A stretch of DNA of 37,527 nucleotides from Alphaproteobacteria bacterium (GCA_030041335.1 JASHOB010000141.1:1-37527); one strand, 5' to 3'; counted from the stretch's first letter, positions 7,735 to 16,304 are shown. Notes: generated from the letters alone by a model not told the origin. Numbers and translations: made by a program.

Positions 7735-9534
7735 TTGACAAACGATACCGATCGCCCCGACATCAAACTGCCCGATCCGGTTGAATGGTCACGCAACATG
7801 GCGGAGATAGCCCAACGCAGCCAGCGTCTTGTGCTTGATTTCCTGGAGCGGCAATCGATCGATAATCCGCTTCCCGTCGATCCCTTGAACATCGCCGGCG
7901 CCTTTGTCGAGATGACGCAGAGGTTGATAGCGGATCCGGCCAAGCTGCTGCAGGCTCAGCTTTCCCTGTGGCAGGACTATTTGACATTGTGGCAGCGCAC
8001 CGCACAGCGCTTGCTCGGCGACGGAACGGTGCCGGCGGTGGCCGAGCCCCTGCCCGGCGATCGCCGGTTTAAGGACCAAGCCTGGAGCGACAGCGCCGTC
8101 TTCGATTTCATCAAGCAGAGCTATCTCCTCACCGCGCGCTGGATGCAGAAGACCGTACGCGAGGTCGACGGGCTGGACGACAAAACCGCTCAGAAAGTCG
8201 ATTTTTATACGCGTCAATTCGTCGATGCGATGGCGCCGTCGAATTTTGTGCTGACCAATCCCGAAGTTCTCCGCACCACGATCGAGACGAACGGCGAGAA
8301 TTTGGTGCATGGGCTCGAGAACATGCTTGACGATCTTGACCGCGGCAAGGGTCGCCTGATGATCAAGATGACCGACCTTCAGGCGTTTAAGATTGGCGAC
8401 AACATCGCCACCGCCCCGGGTAAGGTGATCTATCAAAACGAGCTCCTGCAGCTTATCCAATACGCGCCAACGACCGAGACCGTGCAGCGGCGACCGCTCC
8501 TGGTGATCCCGCCTTGGATCAACAAGTATTACATTCTCGACCTGCGCCCGGATAATTCGTTTGTACGTTGGGCTGTCGCACAGGGGCATACCGTCTTCAT
8601 GGTGTCATGGGTCAATCCCGACGCCCGGCTCGCGGAAAAGACCTTCGAGGATTACATGATCGCCGGGCCGCTCGCCTGCCTCGACGCGATCGAACAGGCG
8701 ATCGGGGAGCGTCAGGTCAACGTCATCGGTTACTGTCTGGGGGGCACCCTGCTAGCGGCAACGCTCGCCTATATGGCGGCTAAGGGCGACGACCGGTTCG
8801 TGGCAGCGACGTTCTTTGTCTCGCTCACCGATTTCAAGGAGGCCGGCGAATTGTCGGTGTTCATCGACGAGGCGCAGCTCGAGTTTCTCGAAGACCGGAT
8901 GAAGGAGCACGGCTATCTCGAAGGCGCCGACATGGCTACGACATTCAATATGCTCCGCGCCAACGACCTTATTTGGTCGTTCGTGGTCAACAACTATCTT
9001 TTGGGGAAGGAGCCCTTCCCCTTCGACTTGCTCTATTGGAACAGCGACTCGACGCGCATGCCGGCGGCGATGCACAGTTTCTATCTGCGCAACATGTATC
9101 AGGAGAACAAGTTGGTGATGCCCGGCGCGATAAGTTTGGCGGGCGTGCCGATCGATCTGCGCAAGGTGACAATTCCGACGTTCTTCCTCTCGACCAAGGA
9201 AGACCACATTGCGCCGTGGAAATCGACTTACGCCGCGACCCAGATTTTCCGCGGGCCGAGAAAATTCGTGCTGTCGGCGTCGGGCCACATCGCGGGCGTC
9301 GTCAATCCGCCGCCCAAGACCAAATACGGCCATTGGGAAAACGACAGGCTGCCGCCTAATCCCGATGACTGGCTCGCCGGCGCGAAGTATTTGCCCGACT
9401 CTTGGTGGCCGGTGTGGGAGGCCTGGGTCGCCCGTTATGGCGGCGAGCAAGTACCGGCGCGCCAACCCGGCGCCGGCAAGCTCAAGGCGATCGAGGACGC
9501 GCCCGGCAGCTACGTTCGGGTGACTGCCAGCTGA
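7735..9534 (+). CDS. phaC: Class I poly(3-hydroxyalkanoate) synthase
   Basis: PhaC polymerises (R)-3-hydroxyacyl-CoA into polyhydroxyalkanoate at the granule surface. The alpha/beta-hydrolase core has the modified lipase box GYCLGG with the nucleophile Cys (about residue 334), the general Asp in STKEDHIAPW (about 490) and the catalytic His in SGHIAGVVNPP (about 518). The N-terminal half matches class I synthases (NFVLTNPEVLRTT, QLIQYAP). No suitable ATG exists upstream of the domain; the TTG at 7735 follows GAGGA and gives 599 residues, the normal class I size. A longer frame begins at TTG 7654. No phaA, phaB or phasin gene adjoins it, so monomer supply is encoded elsewhere. Its stop directly abuts the dinB start. 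Confidence 0.95.
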   Translation: MTNDTDRPDIKLPDPVEWSRNMAEIAQRSQRLVLDFLERQSIDNPLPVDPLNIAGAFVEMTQRLIADPAKLLQAQLSLWQDYLTLWQRTAQRLLGDGTVPAVAEPLPGDRRFKDQAWSDSAVFDFIKQSYLLTARWMQKTVREVDGLDDKTAQKVDFYTRQFVDAMAPSNFVLTNPEVLRTTIETNGENLVHGLENMLDDLDRGKGRLMIKMTDLQAFKIGDNIATAPGKVIYQNELLQLIQYAPTTETVQRRPLLVIPPWINKYYILDLRPDNSFVRWAVAQGHTVFMVSWVNPDARLAEKTFEDYMIAGPLACLDAIEQAIGERQVNVIGYCLGGTLLAATLAYMAAKGDDRFVAATFFVSLTDFKEAGELSVFIDEAQLEFLEDRMKEHGYLEGADMATTFNMLRANDLIWSFVVNNYLLGKEPFPFDLLYWNSDSTRMPAAMHSFYLRNMYQENKLVMPGAISLAGVPIDLRKVTIPTFFLSTKEDHIAPWKSTYAATQIFRGPRKFVLSASGHIAGVVNPPPKTKYGHWENDRLPPNPDDWLAGAKYLPDSWWPVWEAWVARYGGEQVPARQPGAGKLKAIEDAPGSYVRVTAS

Positions 9535-10698
9535 ATGCCCGCCCTCTGCCGCGACTGTGCACATTGGCACGAGGGCGGCGTCGGGCGCTGCGTCACATGC
9601 GACTCGGAGCGACTCGTCGCGCACGCCGAATTGGCGGCGCTCGCGATCGCGCATATCGATTGTGACGCCTTTTATGCGGCGGTGGAGAAGCGCGACAATC
9701 CAAGCCTTAAGGATAAGCCGGTTATCGTCGGGCACGAGGGCGGCCGCGGCGTCGTATTGACCGCGTGCTATGTCGCGCGGAAATTCGGCCCGCGCTCGGC
9801 CATGCCGATGTATCGCGCACTCGAAATGTGCCCGCATGCCGTGGTGGTCCGCCCCGATATGGCCAAGTACCGTTCGGTGAGCAACGAGATCCGCGCGCTG
9901 TTTGTGCAAGCAACGCCGCTGGTCGAACCGCTGTCGCTCGATGAAGCCTATCTCGACCTCTCGCCGGGCGTGCGCCGGTTCAACCATCCGCCGGCGCTCC
10001 TGCTGGCGCGGTTGCAGCGGGCGGTCGAAGACCGCGTCGGCGTCACCGTGACCGTCGGGCTGAGCTACAACAAATTCCTGGCCAAGCTTGGCTCTGGCCT
10101 CCAAAAGCCTCGTGGCTTTACGGTCATCGGTCGGGCCGAGGCCAAGGCATTCCTGGCGAAACTGCCGGTTGACGCGATTCATGGGGTAGGTGCGGCGACG
10201 GCGCGGCGAATGGTCGAGGCCGGCCTCACCACGATCGCCGATCTGCAGGTGCTGCCCGAGGACGATTTGGTGGCGCGCTTCGGCACGTTTGGGCGCCGGT
10301 TGGCCAGGCTGGTCCAGGGCGAGGATTCCCGCAGCGTTTCGCCTCACCGCGAAACCAAAAGCGTCTCCACCGAAAGCACGTTCGCCCGTGATCTCTCATC
10401 CTATGACGCGCTGGCGGCGGAGCTGACGGACCTGGCACAACATCTGGCGCAGCGGCTCGAGCGCGCGCAGCTCGCCGGCCGCACCATCGTGCTCAAGCTC
10501 AAGACCGGGGACTTCAAAAACCTGACGCGGCAGACACGCCTCGCACATCCGACCCGACGCGCCGACGTGATTGTCGATGCCGCGCGGATCCTGTTGCGAC
10601 GCGAGGTTGGTCGGCGCACCTACCGCTTGATCGGCGTCGGCGTCACCGACATCGTGCCCGCCGACGAAGCCGACCCGCCGGACTTGTTTGCGAATTGA
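9535..10698 (+). CDS. dinB: DNA polymerase IV (Y family) with N-terminal Cys4 finger
   Basis: Translesion DNA polymerase. After a short N-terminal Cys4 module (Cys 5, 8, 19, 22, CRDC and CVTC) come the Y-family motifs: IAHIDCDAFYAAVEKRD (first metal Asp), the fingers segment ACYVARKFG, SLDEAYLD with the catalytic Asp-Glu pair near 136-137, VGLSYNKFLAKL, and the HhH-like GVGAATARRM. The C-terminal little-finger domain is complete to LIGVGVTDI. At 387 residues it is longer than E. coli Pol IV because of the finger, a variant seen in alphaproteobacteria. ATG 9535 begins immediately after the phaC stop, giving likely translational reinitiation. It lacks an evident C-terminal beta-clamp peptide; the visible end is PPDLFAN. 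Confidence 0.95.
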   Translation: MPALCRDCAHWHEGGVGRCVTCDSERLVAHAELAALAIAHIDCDAFYAAVEKRDNPSLKDKPVIVGHEGGRGVVLTACYVARKFGPRSAMPMYRALEMCPHAVVVRPDMAKYRSVSNEIRALFVQATPLVEPLSLDEAYLDLSPGVRRFNHPPALLLARLQRAVEDRVGVTVTVGLSYNKFLAKLGSGLQKPRGFTVIGRAEAKAFLAKLPVDAIHGVGAATARRMVEAGLTTIADLQVLPEDDLVARFGTFGRRLARLVQGEDSRSVSPHRETKSVSTESTFARDLSSYDALAAELTDLAQHLAQRLERAQLAGRTIVLKLKTGDFKNLTRQTRLAHPTRRADVIVDAARILLRREVGRRTYRLIGVGVTDIVPADEADPPDLFAN

Positions 10699-10720
10699 GT
10701 TTTTCCTCTATGCTGTCGGC

Positions 10721-11638
10721 ATGGGAAAGCCGCCTGCGGTCGCGATCAAACTCGTCATCGTGACCATGTTCGATCCGCCGGCGCGAGCGGGGCCGAGTGA
10801 GTTGACGCGCTGGGTTGAACGCGTGCCGTTGCCGGAGCGTCTCGAGTTTCCGCTGGGCGACCGGGAGCTGCGTCTCAACCGCGAACGAGGCGTCCTCGCG
10901 GTCGTCACCGGCGTCGGCAACACCAAGGCGGCGGCCACCATCATGGCGCTTGGCCTCGATGCGCGCTTCGACCTCACCCGCTCGTATTGGCTGGTGGCCG
11001 GAATCGCCGGTGCTGATCCAAACGCAATGACGCTGGGCTCAGCCGCATGGGCGGACTGGATCGTCGACGGCGACCTTGCCAACGACATCGATCCGCGCGA
11101 GATGCCGCCAGACTGGCCCACCGGCCGGGTGCCGTTGGGCAAATCGGCACCCTATCAACCGCCGCCTTCGACCCTGACCACGACGATGGCATGGCGTCTC
11201 AATCCGGCACTGGTCGATTGGGCCTACCGCCTGACCCGCGGCCTGGTGTCGCCGGACGGCTCAGCGGTGCTTACCGGCGCGGTCCTGGCGAGCAACAGTT
11301 TATGGCACGGCGCGCTGCTTAATCGCTGGGCGGCGGCGTGGGTGAAATACTGGACCGGGGATGAGGGGCGATTCGTCGCCGCCGCCATGGAGGATGCCGG
11401 CATCGTGTCATCGCTCCATGCGTTGGCCCGCGCCGGCCGCGTCGAACGGGAGCGGGTGTTGATTCTGCGCACCGCGTCGAATTATGTCGTGCCGCCGTCC
11501 GGCGTCGCCCCCGCACAGAGCCTCGCCGGCGAGATGCGCAACGGATTCTCAGCGTATGACCTGGCGCTGAATGCCGCGTATCGTGTCGGTTCTGTGGTCG
11601 CGGACGAACTAACATCCCACTGGGAAAAATACGCATGA
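10721..11638 (+). CDS. NUP-family protein (purine nucleoside permease/phosphorylase-like)
   Basis: The protein resembles the NUP family named after a Candida purine nucleoside permease, whose fold is related to nucleoside phosphorylases. Support: the opening IKLVIVTMFDPP, the phosphorylase-like glycine segment VVTGVGNTKAAATIMALGL, the WLVAGIAGADPNAMTLGSAA segment, a conserved acidic-aromatic DWIVDGDLANDID, and the closing RTASNYVVPPSG. Family members often carry a signal peptide; none is seen here, so the protein is probably cytoplasmic and enzymatic. ATG 10721 starts 22 bp after dinB; the frame is open back to TTG 10688 but those residues look spurious. Length 305. It overlaps the next gene by ATGA, implying coupled translation. 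Substrate and whether it cleaves nucleosides are unknown. Confidence 0.8.
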   Translation: MGKPPAVAIKLVIVTMFDPPARAGPSELTRWVERVPLPERLEFPLGDRELRLNRERGVLAVVTGVGNTKAAATIMALGLDARFDLTRSYWLVAGIAGADPNAMTLGSAAWADWIVDGDLANDIDPREMPPDWPTGRVPLGKSAPYQPPPSTLTTTMAWRLNPALVDWAYRLTRGLVSPDGSAVLTGAVLASNSLWHGALLNRWAAAWVKYWTGDEGRFVAAAMEDAGIVSSLHALARAGRVERERVLILRTASNYVVPPSGVAPAQSLAGEMRNGFSAYDLALNAAYRVGSVVADELTSHWEKYA

Positions 11639-12357
11639 CAACAATGGGCGACAGCGATTTCTCCCCTGCCCTCCTCGACGAGCTGGCGGCGCTCGACACG
11701 CCGACTGTGTGCAACGCGCTTGAGCTGGTGGCGCCCGAGCGACGAACCTTCGGTTTCACCGTCGAGCCGCTTCAATGCCTTTATCCGGTACTGAAACCAA
11801 TCGTCGGCTTCGCCCGCACCGCCACAATACGCTCGGTTGCGCCGTCGAACTTGACAGCCGAGCAAGCGGGCAAACAGCGCCTCGCCTATTACCAATATGT
11901 CGCGGACGGCGGGCCCAAACCCGCGATCTCGATTATCCAGGATCTCGACGGCAGCCGCGCCGGATTCGGCTCGTTCTGGGGCGAGGTCAATTCGCATCTC
12001 CATAAGGGGCTCGGCTGCCTTGGCGTCGTGACCGACGGCAGCGTGCGCGATCTCGACGCCAACGCGCCGGGCTTCCAGATGCTGTGCCGGATGGTGGTGC
12101 CTTCGCATGCCCACGTTCACATCGTCGATTTCGGCGGTGCCGTGACCGTTGCCGGGATGTACGTGGCGAGCGGCGACCTGGTCCATGCCGACCGGCACGG
12201 GGCTGTTGTTGTCCCGAAGGCGATCGCGGGCAAGATCAAGGCGGCGGCGGCGCTGATCGCCCGGCGCGAAGCGGTGCTGATCGGGGCGAGCAAGGAAACA
12301 GGATTCAATTTCGAGCGGCTGCGCAAGGCGCTCGGCGATGCGAGCGAAATACACTGA
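11635..12357 (+). CDS. RraA-like / HMG-CHA aldolase family protein
   Basis: The 240-residue sequence belongs to the RraA-like fold: DTPTVCNALELVAP at the N-terminus, then LGCLGVVTDGSVRDLD, the conserved G-x-V-x-DG-x-x-RD signature that in aldolase members binds the divalent metal and pyruvyl group, then VHIVDFGGAVTVAGMYVASGDLVHADRHGAVVVP, typical of the second half. Members include 4-hydroxy-4-methyl-2-oxoglutarate aldolases, oxaloacetate decarboxylases, the RNase E inhibitor RraA and many unassigned dehydratase-like proteins. The longer N-terminus and the GSFWGEVNSH insert point to the enzymatic rather than the RNase-inhibitor branch. It is cytosolic, coupled to the NUP gene by an ATGA overlap and followed ten bases later by a solute receptor, suggesting a role in using an imported compound. 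Confidence 0.85.
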   Translation: MTTMGDSDFSPALLDELAALDTPTVCNALELVAPERRTFGFTVEPLQCLYPVLKPIVGFARTATIRSVAPSNLTAEQAGKQRLAYYQYVADGGPKPAISIIQDLDGSRAGFGSFWGEVNSHLHKGLGCLGVVTDGSVRDLDANAPGFQMLCRMVVPSHAHVHIVDFGGAVTVAGMYVASGDLVHADRHGAVVVPKAIAGKIKAAAALIARREAVLIGASKETGFNFERLRKALGDASEIH

Positions 12358-12367
12358 GGGAGAGGAC

Positions 12368-13561
12368 ATGGCCGTACTTAAAATCATCGGGGGCGTGATC
12401 GCGACGCTGTGGGCGGGCACCGCGTTCGCGGCGAACACGCCGGGCGTCACAGACACGGAGATCAAGATCGGCCAGACCATGCCTTATAGCGGTCCGGTGT
12501 CCCCTTATGCGGTGATCGGCAAGGTCGAGGCAGCCTATTTCACCATGGTCAACGACCAGGGCGGCGTGAACGGCCGCAAGATCGTGTTCGACAGCGTCGA
12601 CGACGCCTTCAACCCGGCCAAAACCGTCGAACTCACGCGCAAGTTGGTCGAGCAGGACCATGTCGCGTTTATTTTCGGCTCGCTCGGCACCCCGACGGGC
12701 ATGGCGGTGCGGGGCTACCTCAACAGCAACAAGATCCCGCAGCTGTTCCTGGCGAGCGGCGCCAACGCCCTCGGCGATCCGGCGAAGTTCCCCTGGACCA
12801 TGCATTTCAATCCGAGCTACCGCACCGAGGCCCAGGTCTACGCCAAGTACATTTTGCGGGAGAAACCGAACGGCAAGATCGGCGTTTTGTATGAGGCCGA
12901 CGATTTCGGACGCGACTACCTGCGCGGTCTGAACGACGTGCTCGGCGACAAGTACCAAGGCATGGTGGTCGAGGCGAGCTATGCCGCCACCGACCCGACA
13001 ATCGATACGCAGGTCATCACGCTGCAATCGTCAGGCGCGCAAACGTTCTTGATCGCGGCGTCGGCGCGCTGGGCGGCACAGGCGATCAAGAAGTCGGCGG
13101 AGATCGGCTGGAAGGCGTTGCGCATCGTCGATCTCAATTCAACTTCGATTGCCGGCACGCTGAAGCCGGCAGGCCTGCAGAATTCGATCGGGTTGGTCAC
13201 CGCCGGAGCGTATAAGGACCAGACCTCGCCGCAATGGAAGGACGACCCCGACATTGCGGCCTGGAACAAGTTCCTCGACAAATACATGGCCAACGCCGAC
13301 CGCAAGGATGGCGGCGTGCTCTACGGCTATTCCGTGGCGCAGACCATCGTGCAGGTGCTGAAGCAGTGCGGCAGCGATCTGTCGCGGGACAACATCATGC
13401 GGCAGGCGACCAACCTGCACCGTTTCCACCCCGCAGCCCTGCTTCCAGGCATCGACATCAACACCAGCCCGACCGACTATCATCCGATCAACGGCCTGGT
13501 GCTGGCGCGCTTCGACGGCACCACCTGGATCAATTTCTCGGAGGTGATCGCCGGAAACTGA
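12368..13561 (+). CDS. LivK-type periplasmic solute-binding protein of an ABC transporter
   Basis: A secreted receptor of the branched-chain amino acid/amide family. The signal peptide is MAVLKIIGGVIATLWAGTAF with cleavage near Ala21, and the mature part begins with the family opening TDTEIKIGQTMPYSGPVS, followed by VNDQGGVNGRKI, FIFGSLGTPT, and the hinge segment KIGVLYEADDFGRDY. Length 397. The start at ATG 12368 follows GGGAGAGG; an upstream in-frame ATG at 12338 would bury the signal and overlap the RraA-like gene. Despite the family name, ligands range over amino acids, aromatic acids, urea and amides, so the ligand cannot be read from sequence. No LivH, LivM, LivG or LivF homologue is present nearby, so it must pair with a transporter elsewhere or act alone. 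Confidence 0.93.
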   Translation: MAVLKIIGGVIATLWAGTAFAANTPGVTDTEIKIGQTMPYSGPVSPYAVIGKVEAAYFTMVNDQGGVNGRKIVFDSVDDAFNPAKTVELTRKLVEQDHVAFIFGSLGTPTGMAVRGYLNSNKIPQLFLASGANALGDPAKFPWTMHFNPSYRTEAQVYAKYILREKPNGKIGVLYEADDFGRDYLRGLNDVLGDKYQGMVVEASYAATDPTIDTQVITLQSSGAQTFLIAASARWAAQAIKKSAEIGWKALRIVDLNSTSIAGTLKPAGLQNSIGLVTAGAYKDQTSPQWKDDPDIAAWNKFLDKYMANADRKDGGVLYGYSVAQTIVQVLKQCGSDLSRDNIMRQATNLHRFHPAALLPGIDINTSPTDYHPINGLVLARFDGTTWINFSEVIAGN

Positions 13562-13572
13562 GGACGCCTCAG
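13558..13572. terminator. Small dyad spanning both convergent stop codons
   Basis: CTGAGG at 13558-13563 and CCTCAG at 13567-13572 form a perfect 6-bp stem around ACG. The stem includes the stop codon of the solute receptor (TGA 13559-13561) and that of the BKACE gene (13571-13569 on the other strand). No T-run follows on either strand, so it is at best a weak bidirectional stop or an mRNA 3' end structure. Confidence 0.35.
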
Positions 13573-14507
13573 AACGCGACTTGGTCGCCGCCCTTAAGGC
13601 CAAGGGATCGCCGCGCCTCGGTGGGTGTCGCGATCTCGAGCGACAGATTCTCCAAAATGGCGCGGATGCGCCGCACCTGCTCGGCGTTCGATTTGGCCAG
13701 CTGGCCTCTGCCAATATAGAGCGAATCCTCGAGGCCGACACGGACGTTCCCGCCCATGATTGCCGCCATCGTGACGAGCGGCAATTGATGTCGTCCGGCC
13801 GCCAACACCGACCAGGAATAATCGTCACCGAACAGTTTGTCGGCGATGGTCTTCATATGGACGACGTTTTCATGGTCGGCACCGATGCCGCCCAGAATGC
13901 CGAAAATCGTCTGCACGAACAGCGGCGGCTTCACCAGACCGCGATCGAGAAAATGCGCGAGATTGTAGAGGTGGCCGACATCGTAGCACTCGAATTCGAA
14001 GCGTGTGCCGTGCGCCTCGCCCAAATGCTTCAGCACATACTCGATATCCTTGAAGGTGTTGCGGAAGATGAAGTCGCGCGAATTTTCGAGATGCTGACGT
14101 TCCCAGTCGTGCTTGAATTCCTTGTAGCGGTTGAGCATCGGATAGAGGCCGAAATTCATCGAGCCCATGTTGAGCGAGCACATTTCGGGCGAGGCAGCGA
14201 GTGGTGCGGCGAGCCGCTCCGCCAACGTCATGCTCTGGCCGCCGCCGGTGGTGATATTCACCACCGCATCGGTCGCTTGCTTGATGCGCGGCAGGAACTG
14301 CATGAAGACCCCTGGATCCGGGGTGGGGCGGCCGTCCTTGGGGTCGCGGGCGTGAAGATGGAGGATCGCGGCGCCGGCCTCGGCGGCTTCAATCGCTTGC
14401 GTCGCGACCTCGTCGGGCGTCAACGGAAGATGGGGCGACATGGTCGGCGTGTGGATCGACCCCGTCACCGCGCAGGTGATGATAACCTTGGCCCCGCTGC
14501 GCGCCAT
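13569..14507 (-). CDS. BKACE family beta-keto acid cleavage enzyme (DUF849)
   Basis: BKACE enzymes condense a beta-keto acid with acetyl-CoA and cleave it to a CoA ester and acetoacetate; the founding member acts on 3-keto-5-aminohexanoate in lysine fermentation, others on carnitine- or fatty-acid-derived beta-keto acids. Evidence: VIITCAVTGSIHTP at the N-terminus, the zinc motif HLHARDPKDGR (His 50 and 52, then Arg-Asp), NITTGGG, the SLNMGSMNF segment, and the C-terminal NVRVGLEDSLYIGRGQLAKS. Length 312, usual for the family. The start at 14507 is preceded by GGGAGGCGG; an earlier in-frame ATG at 14531 lies before that ribosome site. It is convergent with the solute receptor. The actual substrate is not predictable from the motifs I can see. 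Confidence 0.92.
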   Translation of the reverse strand: MARSGAKVIITCAVTGSIHTPTMSPHLPLTPDEVATQAIEAAEAGAAILHLHARDPKDGRPTPDPGVFMQFLPRIKQATDAVVNITTGGGQSMTLAERLAAPLAASPEMCSLNMGSMNFGLYPMLNRYKEFKHDWERQHLENSRDFIFRNTFKDIEYVLKHLGEAHGTRFEFECYDVGHLYNLAHFLDRGLVKPPLFVQTIFGILGGIGADHENVVHMKTIADKLFGDDYSWSVLAAGRHQLPLVTMAAIMGGNVRVGLEDSLYIGRGQLAKSNAEQVRRIRAILENLSLEIATPTEARRSLGLKGGDQVAF

Positions 14508-14659
14508 GTTCCGCCTCCCTTTGGCTCTCAATCGCGCCTTCAGCCGGAGCTACTATAGCGTCGGGCTCGCGTCAAAGCAGGTGAGAGCGCAGGTCGCCCC
14601 GGTCTCGCCTCGAGCCGCGCCTGTTCCGGCTTTTGCTCGAAATGATCGGGCCGGTACGC

Positions 14660-15160
14660 TCAGGAAGCGCGATATTTCTTGGCGAGCTCGGCGTAATAAT
14701 GCGCGCTTTGACGCATGACGGCGTAGTCAGTGTCCTTCAGTTCGCGCATGAAGCGCGCGGGTGAGCCGGCCCAAAGCTGGCCCTTGGGAATGCGCTTCCC
14801 CGGCGTCACCAACGCGCCGGCCGCGACCATCGCGCCCTCTTCCACGACCACTTCGTCCATCACCGTCGCGTTCATCCCGATGAAGCAATTATCCTCGAGC
14901 TTGCAGGCATGGACGAGCGCCATATGGCCGATAGTGATATTGGCGCCGACCTCGACGCCTTCGTGCATCACCGAATTGTCCTGCACATTGGAATTGCGGC
15001 CGATGCGAATGCCGCCGCTGTCGCCGCGCAACACCACGCCGTACCAGATCCCTGCGCCTTCGCCGATTTCGACTTCGCCAATGAGCGCTGCGTTCTCGGC
15101 GATCCATGCCGTGGGATGAACCTTGGGGGTGAAGCCGCCATAGGAACGAATGATGCTCAT
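14660..15160 (-). CDS. Gamma-class carbonic anhydrase-like hexapeptide protein
   Basis: A 166-residue left-handed beta-helix protein with isoleucine/valine-rich hexapeptide turns. The three zinc-ligand histidines of gamma carbonic anhydrases are in place: SVMHEGVEVG (His66) and ITIGHMALVHACKL (His79 and His84). Residues RGD (45-47) and the Gln of NVQDN, which line the site in Cam/CamH-type enzymes, are also present. It likely hydrates carbon dioxide or binds a small carboxylate; the PaaY/YrdA group has related sequence, so the precise reaction is unsettled. The start ATG overlaps the argC stop (ATGA), so it is translated with argC. Cytosolic, no signal peptide. C-terminal helix from about residue 140. 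Confidence 0.9.
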   Translation of the reverse strand: MSIIRSYGGFTPKVHPTAWIAENAALIGEVEIGEGAGIWYGVVLRGDSGGIRIGRNSNVQDNSVMHEGVEVGANITIGHMALVHACKLEDNCFIGMNATVMDEVVVEEGAMVAAGALVTPGKRIPKGQLWAGSPARFMRELKDTDYAVMRQSAHYYAELAKKYRAS

Positions 15161-16218
15161 GGAAAGAGCGGCTCCTGTTCCAGTCCCGTTGTTTCATCAA
15201 GACCGAGCATGACGTTCATGTCCTGGATCGCCTGACCGGACGCGCCCTTGACGAGATTGTCGATCGCGGAAATCACAATGGCGCGGCCTGATAGCCGATC
15301 CTGCGCCAGGCCAATGAGGCAAAGATTCGAACCGCGGACATGGCGCGTCGCGGGCATTGCGTCCGCCGGCAAGACACGGACAAAACTCTCGTCGCGATAG
15401 GCGTCTTCGAGCACCCGGCGCAGGTCCATCAACGTCGCGCCCTTGGCGTAGCGTACGTAGATGGTGGAAAGGATGCCACGGTTCATCGGCATGAGATGCG
15501 GTGTGAAGCTCACCTTGATCGGCCGGGCCGCCGCGCGTGACAGGCCCTGCTCGATCTCCGGCATGTGCCGATGACTGGCAACGCCATAGGCATTGATGCC
15601 TTCCGATACTTCGGCGAACAGACTTGATTCCCTGAGGCCGCGACCGGCGCCGGTAACGCCCGACTTGGCGTCGATGACAATGTCGTCGGCGTCGATGACC
15701 GCCGCCTTTACCAGCGGCACCAAGGGCAATTGCGCCCCCGTCGGGTAGCAGCCCGGTACCGCGACGAGACGCGCATTAGCGATGGCATGGCGCTCGATCT
15801 CCGTCAGGCCATATACCGCTTCCTGCTGCAGCGCCAAGGCACGGTGAGGGTGGCCGTACCAGGTGGCATAGACCTCCGGATCCGCGAGCCGGAAATCAGC
15901 CGAGAGATCCAGGATACGCAGATGCTTGGGCAAACCGGCAATCACGTCCTGGGTCGTGCCGTGAGGCAGGCAACAGAAGACAAGATCGACGCTCGACCAA
16001 TCGACATCGCGGATCTCAATGAGGCGCGGCAGGTCGCGGATCAGAAGATGCGGAAACACCGTGCCGATCTCTTTGCCGGCCTGCCGGTCGGCGGTCAGGG
16101 CAACGATTGCGGCGTCGGGATGATGCGCCAGCATGCGCAGCAGCTCGACGCCGGTATAACCGCTCGCGCCCAAAATCGCGATCCGCTTTGCCGCCTGCGA
16201 GCCGTTCCCCATCGCCAT
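15157..16218 (-). CDS. argC: N-acetyl-gamma-glutamyl-phosphate reductase
   Basis: Third step of arginine synthesis: NADPH reduction of N-acetylglutamyl phosphate to the semialdehyde. The 353-residue product has the nucleotide-binding GASGYTGVELLRML (about residues 17-30), CCLPHGTTQDV, the DLSADFRL segment, and the active-site cysteine in VAVPGCYPTGAQL (Cys157). It is the long type-1 form (about 345-355 residues). ATG 16218 is followed by a second ATG two codons later; the first has GGGACGG upstream. It lies downstream of rpsI but behind a strong hairpin terminator, so it may have its own promoter or depend on read-through. Overlaps the gamma carbonic anhydrase gene by four bases. Confidence 0.97.
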   Translation of the reverse strand: MAMGNGSQAAKRIAILGASGYTGVELLRMLAHHPDAAIVALTADRQAGKEIGTVFPHLLIRDLPRLIEIRDVDWSSVDLVFCCLPHGTTQDVIAGLPKHLRILDLSADFRLADPEVYATWYGHPHRALALQQEAVYGLTEIERHAIANARLVAVPGCYPTGAQLPLVPLVKAAVIDADDIVIDAKSGVTGAGRGLRESSLFAEVSEGINAYGVASHRHMPEIEQGLSRAAARPIKVSFTPHLMPMNRGILSTIYVRYAKGATLMDLRRVLEDAYRDESFVRVLPADAMPATRHVRGSNLCLIGLAQDRLSGRAIVISAIDNLVKGASGQAIQDMNVMLGLDETTGLEQEPLFP

Positions 16219-16250
16219 GTCTGCCGTCCCTTGTGTGATCGCACCATAAC

Positions 16251-16280
16251 AAAAGGGGCACCCCGCGGGATGCCCTTTTT
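16251..16280 (-). terminator. Intrinsic terminator after rplM-rpsI
   Basis: On the reverse strand an A-rich 14-nt arm (16280-16267) pairs with the arm at 16264-16251, with a tiny GC-rich loop, one wobble and one mismatch, and the transcript ends in TTTTGTTAT. This is a textbook hairpin plus T-tract 25 bases after the rpsI stop. It separates ribosomal protein from argC transcription. ATG of argC begins 32 bases below it, so the argC leader is very short unless the promoter overlaps the terminator. Confidence 0.75.
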
Positions 16281-16304
16281 CACTCGAAGCCCGTTTCCCC
16301 GGGT

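Noticed and set aside
8752-10347. Minus-strand frame of 531 codons opposite phaC and dinB
   Set aside because: Shadow of two unmistakable enzymes on the plus strand, with no motif or ribosome site.
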